Shown here: positions 8,868-17,519 of the stretch, piece after piece | Position numbering within the stretch: the stretch's first letter is position 1 | How the letters are laid out: each line of letters opens with the position of its first letter | DNA from: Enterococcaceae bacterium OF42-14pH9A | GTDB lineage: Bacteria; Bacillota; Bacilli; Lactobacillales; Enterococcaceae | NCBI GenBank assembly: GCA_027692465.1 | Contig: JAQEYU010000004.1 | Location: 267,865 to 331,864, forward strand | Reading direction: 5' to 3' | DNA: 64,000 bases | Made by a program: the position numbers and the translations under genes | The notes under the pieces: model-generated | Told to the model about the DNA's origin: nothing | The model's input: only the letters and a program-made list of their open reading frames with translations | The model's database searches: none

Positions 8868-9880
8868 TTTCAATTATTGTACCTGTTTATAACGTCCAAG
8901 CGTTTTTGCCGGTATGCCTGGATAGCATCCGCTCGCAGGATTTTCAAGATATTGAGATTATTTTAGTAGATGATGGTTCTACCGATGAATCGTCGGATAT
9001 CTGCCGACGATATGCTGAAGAAGACCCACGCATCAGATATTTTCGACAGCCAAACGGAGGCCTTTCAAATGCACGCAATACTGGAATTTCCCTGGCAAAG
9101 GGAGAGTATCTTTGCTTTATAGACAGTGATGATTTGGTCACGCCCGATTACTGTTCGACACTGCTTAGATTGTTGGAACTGCGACCGGATTGTAATTTCT
9201 CCATGTGTGGTGTCTATCGCTTCGATGATGGCACAGATCCAAATGGTTTTTCTCCTGTTTGTGAGACAATCATTGAGATGAATCATCAGGAATTGTTGCA
9301 AAAAGAAGTAAACCGGCAATTGGAATTCGGAGTCTGCAATCGTTTGTTTAAACGTCAGGTTTTTGATCAGTTATTCTTTAAGGAAGGGAAAATCTTCGAA
9401 GATGTGCTGTTTGCTATTGCCCAGGCTCAATCGTTATCCGGAAGTGTAGTCGTGAGTAATAGTCCTAAATATCTCTATCGGAAAAGAGCAAACAGCATCG
9501 TTTCAAACAATGCAAAGAAATGTAGTCCAGACTGGTTTTATATGGCTGAAAAAATGATGGCATATTGTAGAAATTCTGGCGTTCAACAAGAAGATTATCT
9601 ATATTACAGTCTCAGTTACCCATGGTCTTTTGTCGATGGAATTTATCTTAATAAGAAGCAGGAAGAAAGTGAGCTGCTCTTGAATCGGATGAAAGATTTC
9701 ATTCTGAATTATCAAGATCAAATTGACCAATCCTCTGTTTTTTCCGCAACAGAGAAGAGTCGTATGCGAGTATTTGCTAGAGGTAACTATGTAACGAATG
9801 TACAAATGCGCTTAACGTGGTGCCGTTTTTTGCGGATTATCGGTAGAGACCCATATGTGAACAATAAATATTCAATATAA
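8864..9880 (+). CDS. GT2 family glycosyltransferase
   Basis: A 338-residue GT-A enzyme with an N-terminal ISIIVPVYNVQAFLP, VDDGSTDESSD and FIDSDD core, followed by a variable C-terminal half typical of capsule GT2 proteins. The GAGGAGG ribosome site lies within the kdsB remnant, and the start overlaps the remnant's stop. It separates the DUF115 gene from intact kdsB, so it looks like an insertion into an older DUF115-kdsB arrangement. Donor sugar not determinable. Confidence 0.86.
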   Translation: MISIIVPVYNVQAFLPVCLDSIRSQDFQDIEIILVDDGSTDESSDICRRYAEEDPRIRYFRQPNGGLSNARNTGISLAKGEYLCFIDSDDLVTPDYCSTLLRLLELRPDCNFSMCGVYRFDDGTDPNGFSPVCETIIEMNHQELLQKEVNRQLEFGVCNRLFKRQVFDQLFFKEGKIFEDVLFAIAQAQSLSGSVVVSNSPKYLYRKRANSIVSNNAKKCSPDWFYMAEKMMAYCRNSGVQQEDYLYYSLSYPWSFVDGIYLNKKQEESELLLNRMKDFILNYQDQIDQSSVFSATEKSRMRVFARGNYVTNVQMRLTWCRFLRIIGRDPYVNNKYSI

Positions 9881-9893
9881 GTGAGGAATACTA

Positions 9894-10628
9894 ATGAAAA
9901 TCGTAGGCATGATCCCGGCACGGGGCGGCTCATCCCGCTTCCCCAACAAACCAGTGAAGGAAATCTTAGGAAAACCAATGTTGTACTGGGTGTGGAAGCA
10001 CGCAAAAGAAGTTGACTGCTTCGATGAGGTCTATGTAGCGACAGATACAGCGGAAATCAAAGCGTTGGCGGAATCTTTCGGAGCCAAAGTCGTTATGACG
10101 TCTTCAGAGCACGACACAGCGACTGAACGCCTGTATGAGTTCTCCACGATCATCGAGGCAGATCTTTACGTGATGGTCAATGGTGATGAGCCGACTGTTA
10201 TGGCCGAGACCATCGTTAAATGTATTCCGGCAGAACTTGATCCAGCAGCTTTTTATGTCTCCAACTTGATGACCGATTTTTCTGATCCGGTGGAAGTGGT
10301 GGATTCGACAAATCTGAAAATCGTAACCAACGAAGCAGGGATTTGCCTGTTTATCTCTCGCAGCCCGATTCCTTATCCAAAGGGCGAAATGGACTACGCT
10401 TATCAGAAGTTTGTCGGTATCGGGGCCTTTACAAAGAGCGCGTTGGACTACTACCATACGACACCACGAGGAAAACTGGAGCGCATTGAAGAGAATGACA
10501 GCTTCCGTTTTATCGAAAATCGGAAAGATATTTATTATATCAATGCTCATTGTCATTCAATCTCTGTAGATACGCCGAAAGACATCCTAAAAGCAGAAGC
10601 CTACCTGAAAGAACAAGGGGAAAAATAA
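9894..10628 (+). CDS. kdsB: 3-deoxy-manno-octulosonate cytidylyltransferase (CMP-Kdo synthetase)
   Basis: A 244-residue enzyme that makes CMP-Kdo from CTP and Kdo. The N-terminal nucleotide-binding motif IPARGGSSRFPNKP is at 6-19. TATERLYE, the VNGDEPTV segment, the ISRSPIPYP segment (KdsB YFSRxxIP type) and the closing SVDTPKDILKAE follow in KdsB order and distinguish it from CMP-sialate synthetases. Length agrees with the family (about 245-255). It lies 13 bases after a GT2 gene and 31 bases before kdsA, clearly one operon. Its presence in a Gram-positive wall-glycan locus is unusual. Confidence 0.9.
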   Translation: MKIVGMIPARGGSSRFPNKPVKEILGKPMLYWVWKHAKEVDCFDEVYVATDTAEIKALAESFGAKVVMTSSEHDTATERLYEFSTIIEADLYVMVNGDEPTVMAETIVKCIPAELDPAAFYVSNLMTDFSDPVEVVDSTNLKIVTNEAGICLFISRSPIPYPKGEMDYAYQKFVGIGAFTKSALDYYHTTPRGKLERIEENDSFRFIENRKDIYYINAHCHSISVDTPKDILKAEAYLKEQGEK

Positions 10629-10659
10629 CCCACAATCCATATAAGAGGAGAAAAAAACT

Positions 10660-11436
10660 ATGTTTACATTGATTTCCGGACCATGCGTGATCGAATCAGA
10701 AGAATTGGTGATGCAGGTCGCAACGACTATGAAAGAAATTACCGAACGTTTGGAGATTCCCTATGTGTTCAAGGCATCTTTCGACAAAGCCAACCGCACG
10801 TCAATTCATGCGTTTCGTGGTCCCGGTATCGATGAAGGACTGCGAATCCTGAAACGGGTCAAAGATGAGTTGGGACTGCCGGTGACTACCGATATTCACG
10901 AGCCGTGGCAGGCAGCTAAAGCAGCAGAAGTCTGTGATATCCTGCAGATTCCGGCCTTTTTGTGCCGCCAGACCGATCTGTTGGTAGCTGCTGCGGAAAC
11001 CGGTAAGACTGTGAATGTCAAAAAAGCGCAATTCTTGGCACCATGGGATATGAAAAATGTTGTCAATAAATTGGAAGAAAGCGGCGCAAAAGAGATCATG
11101 CTCTGCGAACGAGGCACGACATTTGGCTACAACAATCTGGTAGTTGATATGACCGGTATCATTGAAATGAAAAAACTCGGCTATCCAGTTGTCTTCGATG
11201 CGACTCACTCGGTGCAAAAACCTGGGGGACATGGTTCTTCCACCGGCGGCAATCGAGAATATGTCGAATACTTGGCAAAAGCGGCCTTGGCTGTAGGCGC
11301 TGATCACCTGTTCATGGAGGTCCATCCAGATCCGGACAAGGCATTGTCTGACGGACCAAACTCGGTCGCTTTGGCAAACGTTGAAACACTGTTGCAGAAG
11401 TTCAAAGGCGTGTACGGAGTGATCCACAATGACTGA
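10660..11436 (+). CDS. kdsA: 3-deoxy-8-phosphooctulonate synthase (Kdo-8-P synthase)
   Basis: A 258-residue TIM-barrel enzyme condensing phosphoenolpyruvate with arabinose-5-phosphate. Family marks are SGPCVIES at 6-13, [48 protein letters not shown] and [14 protein letters not shown]. Cys9 in GPC matches the metal-ligand Cys of the metal-dependent (Aquifex-type) class; the metal-independent E. coli class has Asn there. The AAGAGGAG ribosome site is close. The end overlaps kdsD by 8 bases. Confidence 0.92.
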   Translation: MFTLISGPCVIESEELVMQVATTMKEITERLEIPYVFKASFDKANRTSIHAFRGPGIDEGLRILKRVKDELGLPVTTDIHEPWQAAKAAEVCDILQIPAFLCRQTDLLVAAAETGKTVNVKKAQFLAPWDMKNVVNKLEESGAKEIMLCERGTTFGYNNLVVDMTGIIEMKKLGYPVVFDATHSVQKPGGHGSSTGGNREYVEYLAKAALAVGADHLFMEVHPDPDKALSDGPNSVALANVETLLQKFKGVYGVIHND

Positions 11437-12421
11437 AACGATAACAAATGACCAATTGAAGCAGCGGGTGTTGGCAGACGCCCGCGAGGTTTTTGATAGT
11501 GAAATCGCCGCATTGGAGAAGATGAAAGATTATTTGAACGGTGATTTTTTTGAAGTGTTTTCCATGGTCGTCAGCTGTACCGGCAAAATCGTTTACTCAG
11601 GAATGGGGAAATCAGGCCATATCGCTCGTAAAATTGCTGCAACGATGGCTAGTCTTGGAAAGGCAGCAGTGTTTATGCATCCTGCCGAAGCACTGCATGG
11701 GGACTTGGGTACCTTAGAGAGAAATGACCTGGTGATTCTGATTTCCAACAGTGGCGAGAGTGAAGAAATTATTCGCCTGCTGCCGAGTATCAAGCTCATT
11801 GGCTGTCAAACAGTAGGTATTACTAATAATCCGGAGTCAACCTTGGCAAAGGGCGTAAATCAGACGATCGTTTTCCCCGACATTGAGGAAGCCTGTCAAT
11901 TGAAACTGGCACCTACCAGTACAACAACAGTCACACTGGTATTGGGAGACGCACTATCTGTCAGTGTATCGAAATACCTGCAGTTCAATCAGCAGAATTT
12001 TGCGGTCTACCATCCGGCAGGCAGCTTAGGAAAGAAACTCATCTATACTGTTAAGGACTTGATGCACAGCGATGAAGCAGATGCTCGCGTCACAAGCGGC
12101 AGTACCATGAAAGATACAATCATCGAGATGAGTGGTAAAGCTTTGGGAATCGTCAATGTCGTCGAAGGGACACAACTGATGGGTGTCTTCACTGATGGAG
12201 ACTTGCGGAAATATTTGGCGCGTTCACTGGATGTTTATGGGGACCGTATCGATGACTATATGACTGAAAATCCTGTGGTGGTAAAGGATACCGACCTGGC
12301 AGTCGATGCACTGACACTCATGAACCAAAGAGGAATTTCTGCTTTGCCGGTGATGAGAGATGGTGTCTTGGCAGGAACGATTCGGATCAATGATATTACA
12401 CTTGCGGGGATTGTGGGGTAA
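11429..12421 (+). CDS. kdsD: Arabinose-5-phosphate isomerase (KdsD/KpsF/GutQ family)
   Basis: A 330-residue protein: an N-terminal SIS sugar-isomerase domain (about 40-180, with [18 protein letters not shown], the ISNSGES phosphosugar-binding loop and [16 protein letters not shown]) and two C-terminal CBS domains (about 205-330). It converts ribulose-5-phosphate to arabinose-5-phosphate, the committed substrate for KdsA. SIS plus two CBS domains is the standard bacterial architecture. It is translationally coupled to kdsA. The CBS pair could give nucleotide regulation; not shown. Confidence 0.92.
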   Translation: MTETITNDQLKQRVLADAREVFDSEIAALEKMKDYLNGDFFEVFSMVVSCTGKIVYSGMGKSGHIARKIAATMASLGKAAVFMHPAEALHGDLGTLERNDLVILISNSGESEEIIRLLPSIKLIGCQTVGITNNPESTLAKGVNQTIVFPDIEEACQLKLAPTSTTTVTLVLGDALSVSVSKYLQFNQQNFAVYHPAGSLGKKLIYTVKDLMHSDEADARVTSGSTMKDTIIEMSGKALGIVNVVEGTQLMGVFTDGDLRKYLARSLDVYGDRIDDYMTENPVVVKDTDLAVDALTLMNQRGISALPVMRDGVLAGTIRINDITLAGIVG

Positions 12422-12465
12422 AAGAAAACTCCAAAATGATGAATATAGCCCCTTAGGAGACGGAT

Positions 12466-13734
12466 ATGTACAAAACAGGAAAAGAATTTTTACGTCCTAT
12501 AAAGCGACGACATTTGGAACAGTGGGAAAGTAAGGAGTTTTTACTTAAAAAAGTAGGGACTGTTTCACTTGAAAATGGATGGCTTCTACCGGTGAAAGCT
12601 GATCCAGGTCTGTTATTTGGAAAAGGTGGAATTGTTGACAAAGATAGAGAGTATGTTTCGGTATCGGCGATTCCTGGGCGTGTTGAAGGGAGTTATCCAT
12701 TTGAAGACTTACTTTATGAGGATAAAAAAATCGTCTACTGCGGATTTATTTTGGGACACTGGGGGCATTTTCTTGTTGAGTCAGTCGCACGCATCTGGTA
12801 TTTTTTGAAAAAGGATGAGACTATCGATGAATATGTCTTTGTTTGTCGAAGTGAGGAAGACTTTCAGCTGAAAGGTAATTTTTTAGAGTTTTTCCAGCTT
12901 TTGGGTATTGCCGATAAGATTAGGATCATTAATCGCCCTACTCGATACCGTGAGATTGTGATCCCGGAGTTGGGGTACAAATGGCAAGACTATTACTCTC
13001 AAGAGTTTAAAGCGGTATTTGATCAGATCATAGAAGCAGCGATGGCCGCTGAAGAAAGTACTGAATCCGGGTGCGAAAGGCTCTTCATGACCCGCAGTCA
13101 TTTGAAGAAAGCCCATCTCTATGAAATAGGTTTAGATTATTTTGATAAGTATTTCAGCAGCAATGACTATGAGATTATTGCACCAGAAGAGCATTCTTTG
13201 TCAGTGTTAATTCGTAAATTGAATCATGCTCAGACAGTTGCTTGTTTCTCCGGAAGTCTACCACACAATATGTTGTTTGCCAAAGAGGGTACACAGCTGG
13301 TTATCATGGAAAAACAAGCGATTATCAATGAAATTCAGGTGAACCTTAATAAGATCAAAGAGCTTGAGGTGACCTATGTAGATGCTCATCATAGTTTGTA
13401 TCCTGTCAATATGGCGGGGCCGTTTATCCTATGGCCAACAGATATGGTTATGAACTTTACGAAGAGTATGGGCTATCAGTCGATGCCTGCTGTGAGTGAT
13501 AGGTTGAAGCGGCGTACGTATGCAAGATACCATAAATTTTATGAAAGAGAATATGGGCGTAAATGGTTTATGGAACCGTGGATGATAGGTTTCACAGATT
13601 ATTTATTTGAAGCTTACAGAGATGCAGAAACTTGTTTTGGTGAGTATTTGTATAAGAATAGATTTTATTCGATTACTCAAATCGATGGTGTAGCAGATAT
13701 CAAAAAATTGTTAATATCAGTTTTGAGAAAGTAG
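12466..13734 (+). CDS. GT61 family (DUF563) glycosyltransferase
   Basis: A 422-residue protein with the GT61/DUF563 pattern: the GHWGHFLVES motif near residue 100, RLFMTRSHLKKA near 205, and the terminal EHSLSVLIRKLNHAQ, FSGSLPHNMLFA and VIMEK block near 240-285. These are retaining or inverting xylosyl/hexosyl transferases, found in plant glycoproteins and in bacterial capsule loci. Ribosome site TAGGAGACGG. It lies 44 bases after kdsD and before a GT2 gene and kdsC. A role in the same glycan is inferred; Kdo transfer by GT61 is not known to me. Confidence 0.8.
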   Translation: MYKTGKEFLRPIKRRHLEQWESKEFLLKKVGTVSLENGWLLPVKADPGLLFGKGGIVDKDREYVSVSAIPGRVEGSYPFEDLLYEDKKIVYCGFILGHWGHFLVESVARIWYFLKKDETIDEYVFVCRSEEDFQLKGNFLEFFQLLGIADKIRIINRPTRYREIVIPELGYKWQDYYSQEFKAVFDQIIEAAMAAEESTESGCERLFMTRSHLKKAHLYEIGLDYFDKYFSSNDYEIIAPEEHSLSVLIRKLNHAQTVACFSGSLPHNMLFAKEGTQLVIMEKQAIINEIQVNLNKIKELEVTYVDAHHSLYPVNMAGPFILWPTDMVMNFTKSMGYQSMPAVSDRLKRRTYARYHKFYEREYGRKWFMEPWMIGFTDYLFEAYRDAETCFGEYLYKNRFYSITQIDGVADIKKLLISVLRK

Positions 13735-13809
13735 TAAGATTATCGTAAATCTATCTGTTGTTTTTTTATTATTATTTCGACCTGTGATTTGACGATTTAG
13801 GAGTGTAAG

Positions 13810-14775
13810 ATGGAAATTATCAGTGTTATTGTACCGGTATACAATGTAAGAAAGTATCTTAAAATATGTCTCGACAGCATCATAAATCAAACATATCCTC
13901 ATCTGGAGATCCTACTGATTGATGATGGTTCCACGGATGGCTCCAATGAAATCTGCCAGAGATACCAAGAATCAGATCAGCGAATTCGCTACGTTCGGCA
14001 GAAAAATCAGGGACTGTCAGGGGCCAGAAATACCGGGCTGAGGTTGATGACTGGAGAGTGGGTCTGCTTTGTAGATAGTGATGACTGGCTTGACCGTCGA
14101 TATATCGAAGTTCTTTTGGAAGAAGCGCAGCGCAATCAGTTAGACGTTGTTGCCTGCAGCTTTTTTCTATCTACGGAAGCCGATAACAAAGCAGTAAATC
14201 TATTGCCGTATTGCTCCGAAAACAGGGAGCAGATTTTGGCAGACTACTTTTTGAAGGAAACACTTCGAACAGTGGTTTGGAATAAACTGTATCGCAGTAC
14301 GTTGCTGAATGGACTGACGTTTGAGGTTGAAAAGTTACACGAGGATGATTTTTTTACTTATCGTCTACTTAGTAGGGCTAAAAAAGTAGAACAATTAGCA
14401 GAACCACTCTACTATTACCGTCAAAGAACTGACAGTATCATGGGAACTCGGATGAGCATTAAAAACTTGGACTCCTTGGAAGCACAATTGGGTAAGATTG
14501 AATACGTACGGCAGAATCTACCTGATATCAGTCCTGAATTCTTGATGAAGTCTGTTCACCTTGCTCTATACCTGTATCAAAAAACGTTAGTGGTCTCGGA
14601 ACGTGAGGAGCGCCGTGAAATTCAATGGATGATTTCTACCTATGTGGACAAATTCGCAATATCCGATTCTGAGAAGAGGTGTACGAGCAGTAAAGACCGA
14701 ATCAGTCTATTTTTGGTTACCCATATGCCTAAGCAATATGCGAAAGTGAGGAATTTGTTAAAACGGGGGATTTGA
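13810..14775 (+). CDS. GT2 family glycosyltransferase
   Basis: A 321-residue enzyme with IISVIVPVYNVRKYLK at its start, the IDDGSTDGSNE donor loop, SGARNTGLRLM and FVDSDDWLDR (DxD). LHEDDFFTYRLL and YYYRQRTDSIM are the usual C-terminal markers of this capsule subgroup. The start follows an AGGAGTG ribosome site after a 75-base gap from the GT61 gene. The stop lies about 110 bases before the likely kdsC start. Confidence 0.86.
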   Translation: MEIISVIVPVYNVRKYLKICLDSIINQTYPHLEILLIDDGSTDGSNEICQRYQESDQRIRYVRQKNQGLSGARNTGLRLMTGEWVCFVDSDDWLDRRYIEVLLEEAQRNQLDVVACSFFLSTEADNKAVNLLPYCSENREQILADYFLKETLRTVVWNKLYRSTLLNGLTFEVEKLHEDDFFTYRLLSRAKKVEQLAEPLYYYRQRTDSIMGTRMSIKNLDSLEAQLGKIEYVRQNLPDISPEFLMKSVHLALYLYQKTLVVSEREERREIQWMISTYVDKFAISDSEKRCTSSKDRISLFLVTHMPKQYAKVRNLLKRGI

Positions 14776-14888
14776 AGCAATTTTTTTCAGCTTATCTGCT
14801 ACATATCAAGACAGTCGTGTTTTCAGATTTAAATTGTAAGAGTGAAGTTTGGAAGCTGCGAGCTACTATTGGAGGGTGGAATAAAAAA

Positions 14889-15353
14889 GTGAAAAATACG
14901 ATTAAAATCTTTGTCATGGATGTCGACGGAACCTTGACTGACAGTAAAATCTACATTGGTGCTGAAGGTGAAACCATGAAGGCCTTCAATGTCAAAGACG
15001 GTTATGGTATTGTCATGCTACATGAAAATGCGATCGAGCCGGTCATCATCACCGGCCGTCAATCTGAAATCGTCGCACAACGAGCCAAAGAATTGAAAAT
15101 CACCGAACTACACCAAGGGATCCACGATAAACAAAAAGTATTATTGAAAATAATGAAGGAACGCGGATTGACGAAAGATCAGGTAGCTTATATCGGTGAT
15201 GATCTTAATGATGCCGAGTGTTTTGAAGTAGCTGGAATGACGGCCTGTCCCGCCGATAGTATCCCACAGATTAAAGCGATATCAGCATATGTTTGTACTA
15301 AAAACGGTGGCGATGGTGCTGTGCGGGAGTTTATTGATCTACTGCTGGAATAG
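14889..15353 (+). CDS. kdsC: 3-deoxy-manno-octulosonate-8-phosphatase
   Basis: About 154 residues of the HAD family. Motif I is MDVDGTLT with the nucleophile Asp, followed by YIGAEGE, FNVKDGYGI, the motif II TGRQSEIV, and the metal-binding IGDDLNDAE. It removes phosphate from Kdo-8-P. I prefer the GTG at 14889, behind a GGAGGG 12 bases upstream, since KdsC proteins begin just before the DVDGT strand; an in-frame start near 14772 would add about 39 unmatched residues. It is slightly shorter than Gram-negative KdsC, like other cap-less forms. With kdsB, kdsA and kdsD it completes the pathway. Confidence 0.88.
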   Translation: MKNTIKIFVMDVDGTLTDSKIYIGAEGETMKAFNVKDGYGIVMLHENAIEPVIITGRQSEIVAQRAKELKITELHQGIHDKQKVLLKIMKERGLTKDQVAYIGDDLNDAECFEVAGMTACPADSIPQIKAISAYVCTKNGGDGAVREFIDLLLE

Positions 15354-15563
15354 GATAGTATTTCTATGCTGATGGTAGAATAGATTTCTCGTTTGGATTT
15401 TAAATTATGAAGAGGATATAGTTGTATTTTCTCGATACTGAGAGAAAGATGCTATACCCTCTCTCATCCTAACACCATGCCTGTGTAATTATTTATTGAA
15501 ACTTATAGAGATACATAAATCGACAAAATAATAAAGTGTTAACTAATGGAGGTACAGTATAAA

Positions 15564-16636
15564 ATGCTCCGTTATAATGAAAACGTATTAAAACTGAGAC
15601 AACTCTTTCCACGGAATCTCGAACTATTTATTCGTAAGAATTTGCCATGTAATATGGAAGTTTCAAATACCACTAAAAAAAATGTTTCATCTTTTTAGCA
15701 GCGGAATATGGAAATCTTGGTGATGTGGCAATCACTGAAATACAACATGATTTTTTATCACAATGTTTGGATGACTTTGAGATAATAAATGTCAATAACA
15801 CTGTACCGCTTAGTTATTATCGTAAACTGAAAAAAATCATTTCGGATGAGGATATACTTACAATTGTGGGTGGTGGAAATACTGGGGATTTATATGCGGG
15901 TATGGAATACAGACGTGGGTTACTGATGAAGATGTTTCCAAATAATAAGATGATCCTCTTCCCCCAAACGTTTACGTATTCAGATGGGATAAATTCTACA
16001 AAAAATAAATCCATAAAAATATTTAACAAGAAGAAAAATCTGCATATCTTGACAAGAGAAGTAAACAGTTATCAAGTTGGCATGGAACTATTTCCCAAGG
16101 CGAAGGTCCAATTGGCTCCAGATGTAGTATTGTTGGGAGAAAACCTATTTAAAAAACATAGGAGACCTGAGGCATATGACAGAAAGGGCATTTTGTTTTG
16201 CCTAAGAGGAGACCAAGAAAAAGTTGAAAACAGTGAAGTGTCACGGCAACTGCATCGGTTGATTTTAGAAAATAAATACGAGATTTCTACTAGTGATAAT
16301 GTTACTTCGTATAACGGAGAAGGTTATGAGTTTTTAAAAGAGAAACTAGCTGAACAAATAAAGACTTCTTCCGAACAGCAACTGGTGATTACTGATCGTC
16401 TCCACGGAATGATTTTTTGTTATATGACGGATACACCATGCCTCTTCCTAGATAACTCCAATAAAAAGGTAAGTGGTGTCTTTGAGTGGCTTCGTGATTG
16501 TTCATTTATTAGACCGTTAGATCTCATTAATTTGGAGGAAGACATCAAAGAACTGATGGGAATGGCGGGAGAATGTCGGCACAGAGTTCTGAAAAAAGAA
16601 TTTGCTTCATTATTTGAACTGTTGAATTCTTTATAA
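15564..16636 (+). pseudogene. Polysaccharide pyruvyltransferase family gene with a -1 frameshift at an A8 run
   Basis: A strong GGAGGT and ATG at 15564 open a frame that stops after about 43 codons. The rest continues one frame back from about 15677 to 16636. The join falls in eight A residues at 15675-15682. Reading back one base there gives KKCFIFLAAEYGNLGDVAI, the canonical start of the CsaB/WcaK-type fold, for a total near 357 residues. Later motifs fit: GGGNTGDLY, FPQTF, APDVVL, ITDRLHGMIFC. The family transfers pyruvate from phosphoenolpyruvate (or sugars) to glycans. It may be broken, a sequencing error, slippage-decoded or phase-variable. The downstream piece alone starts at a GTG at 15725. 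Confidence 0.75.
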
Positions 16637-16785
16637 GGAGAATCTAAACAGGTAAAACAAGATAAATGAGGTTAGAATGGGGTTGTGATCATTCATACAT
16701 TTACGGCCGATATTAGCCAAGGTAATCAATACAGGAATATGGTCGTAAATCAGCTCGTGTCCTTTGCCGTTCCGGACAGACAATA

Positions 16786-16963
16786 GATCAGGTGGCTGAT
16801 ACCGGTGATGATCTTAGTGATGCCATGTGCTTTGAAGCTGCTGGAGTGACTGTCTGTTCGGCCGATAGTCTCTCACAAATCAAAGGGGTATCAGGTATAT
16901 TTCTACAAAAACGGTGGTGATGGGTGCTGTGCAAGGGGTTATTGATGGGTTCCTTGCAAAATA
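16786..16963 (+). pseudogene. Degenerate 3' fragment of a second kdsC
   Basis: The DNA closely follows the last 180 or so bases of the intact kdsC (about 15180-15353): GATCAGGT, then GGTGATGATCTTA, GATGCC, the GCCGATAGT block, and CAAATCAAAG to AAAACGGTGGTGATGG. Small insertions destroy the frame, and nothing convincing precedes it. It lies in a roughly 550-base decayed stretch (16640-17190) between the pyruvyltransferase and a small open frame; the rest of that stretch holds only short broken frames I cannot identify. Confidence 0.8.
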
Positions 16964-17190
16964 AGAAAGCATTTGATTTTTTGAAAAGAATTTTTTTAGC
17001 GAGAATCCCATGTGTTTAGTACCATTGTATTCTGTAATGAGAATATGGCTAAGATAGACCTCTATTGCTGGTGTGAAATTTTTTAAGTGAAAATATCAAA
17101 AAAAGTCGAAGGAAAGAAAGTTCATGTATACGAAGGCCCACGAGCAAGATTGATGGGATTGGACAGGAACGAAAAACCAAATTCCTTTTG

Positions 17191-17466
17191 ATGAAGTTTG
17201 AAGCAGGAAATTTTTATTTGCCGCACTTTCCATTAAAAGTGCAGCGAGGTAAATCAGAAGCGCCTCTTCTTCACTACAAATTTCTACTAAGCGATATTGA
17301 TAAGTTTGACGAATTTATCAAGAGCGGAGTTCATTCAGACAATAGTTCTGAATACATTATTTACGAACAGTACATCAGAAAACACGGAGTAGACTTTTTA
17401 GATGGAGCTTCGAAAGAGTATTCAAACGCAAAAGTGACGATTGCACATTTTTCAAAATTTTTATAA
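17191..17466 (+). CDS. Hypothetical protein of about 91 residues, possibly a gene remnant
   Basis: A short open frame starting MKFEAGNFYLPHFPLKVQ with no good ribosome site and no family I recognise. Composition is soluble and charged. A short frame ending just upstream (to about 17190, in another phase) is rich in similar charged residues, so this may be the tail of a frameshifted older gene. It sits in the decayed stretch after the kdsC remnant and 50 bases before the LtaS-like gene. Confidence 0.3.
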   Translation: MKFEAGNFYLPHFPLKVQRGKSEAPLLHYKFLLSDIDKFDEFIKSGVHSDNSSEYIIYEQYIRKHGVDFLDGASKEYSNAKVTIAHFSKFL

Positions 17467-17519
17467 GAACTTATATTCATGGTCAGGGCCTGATTAATTC
17501 ACTAACGAGGAGATTAGAA

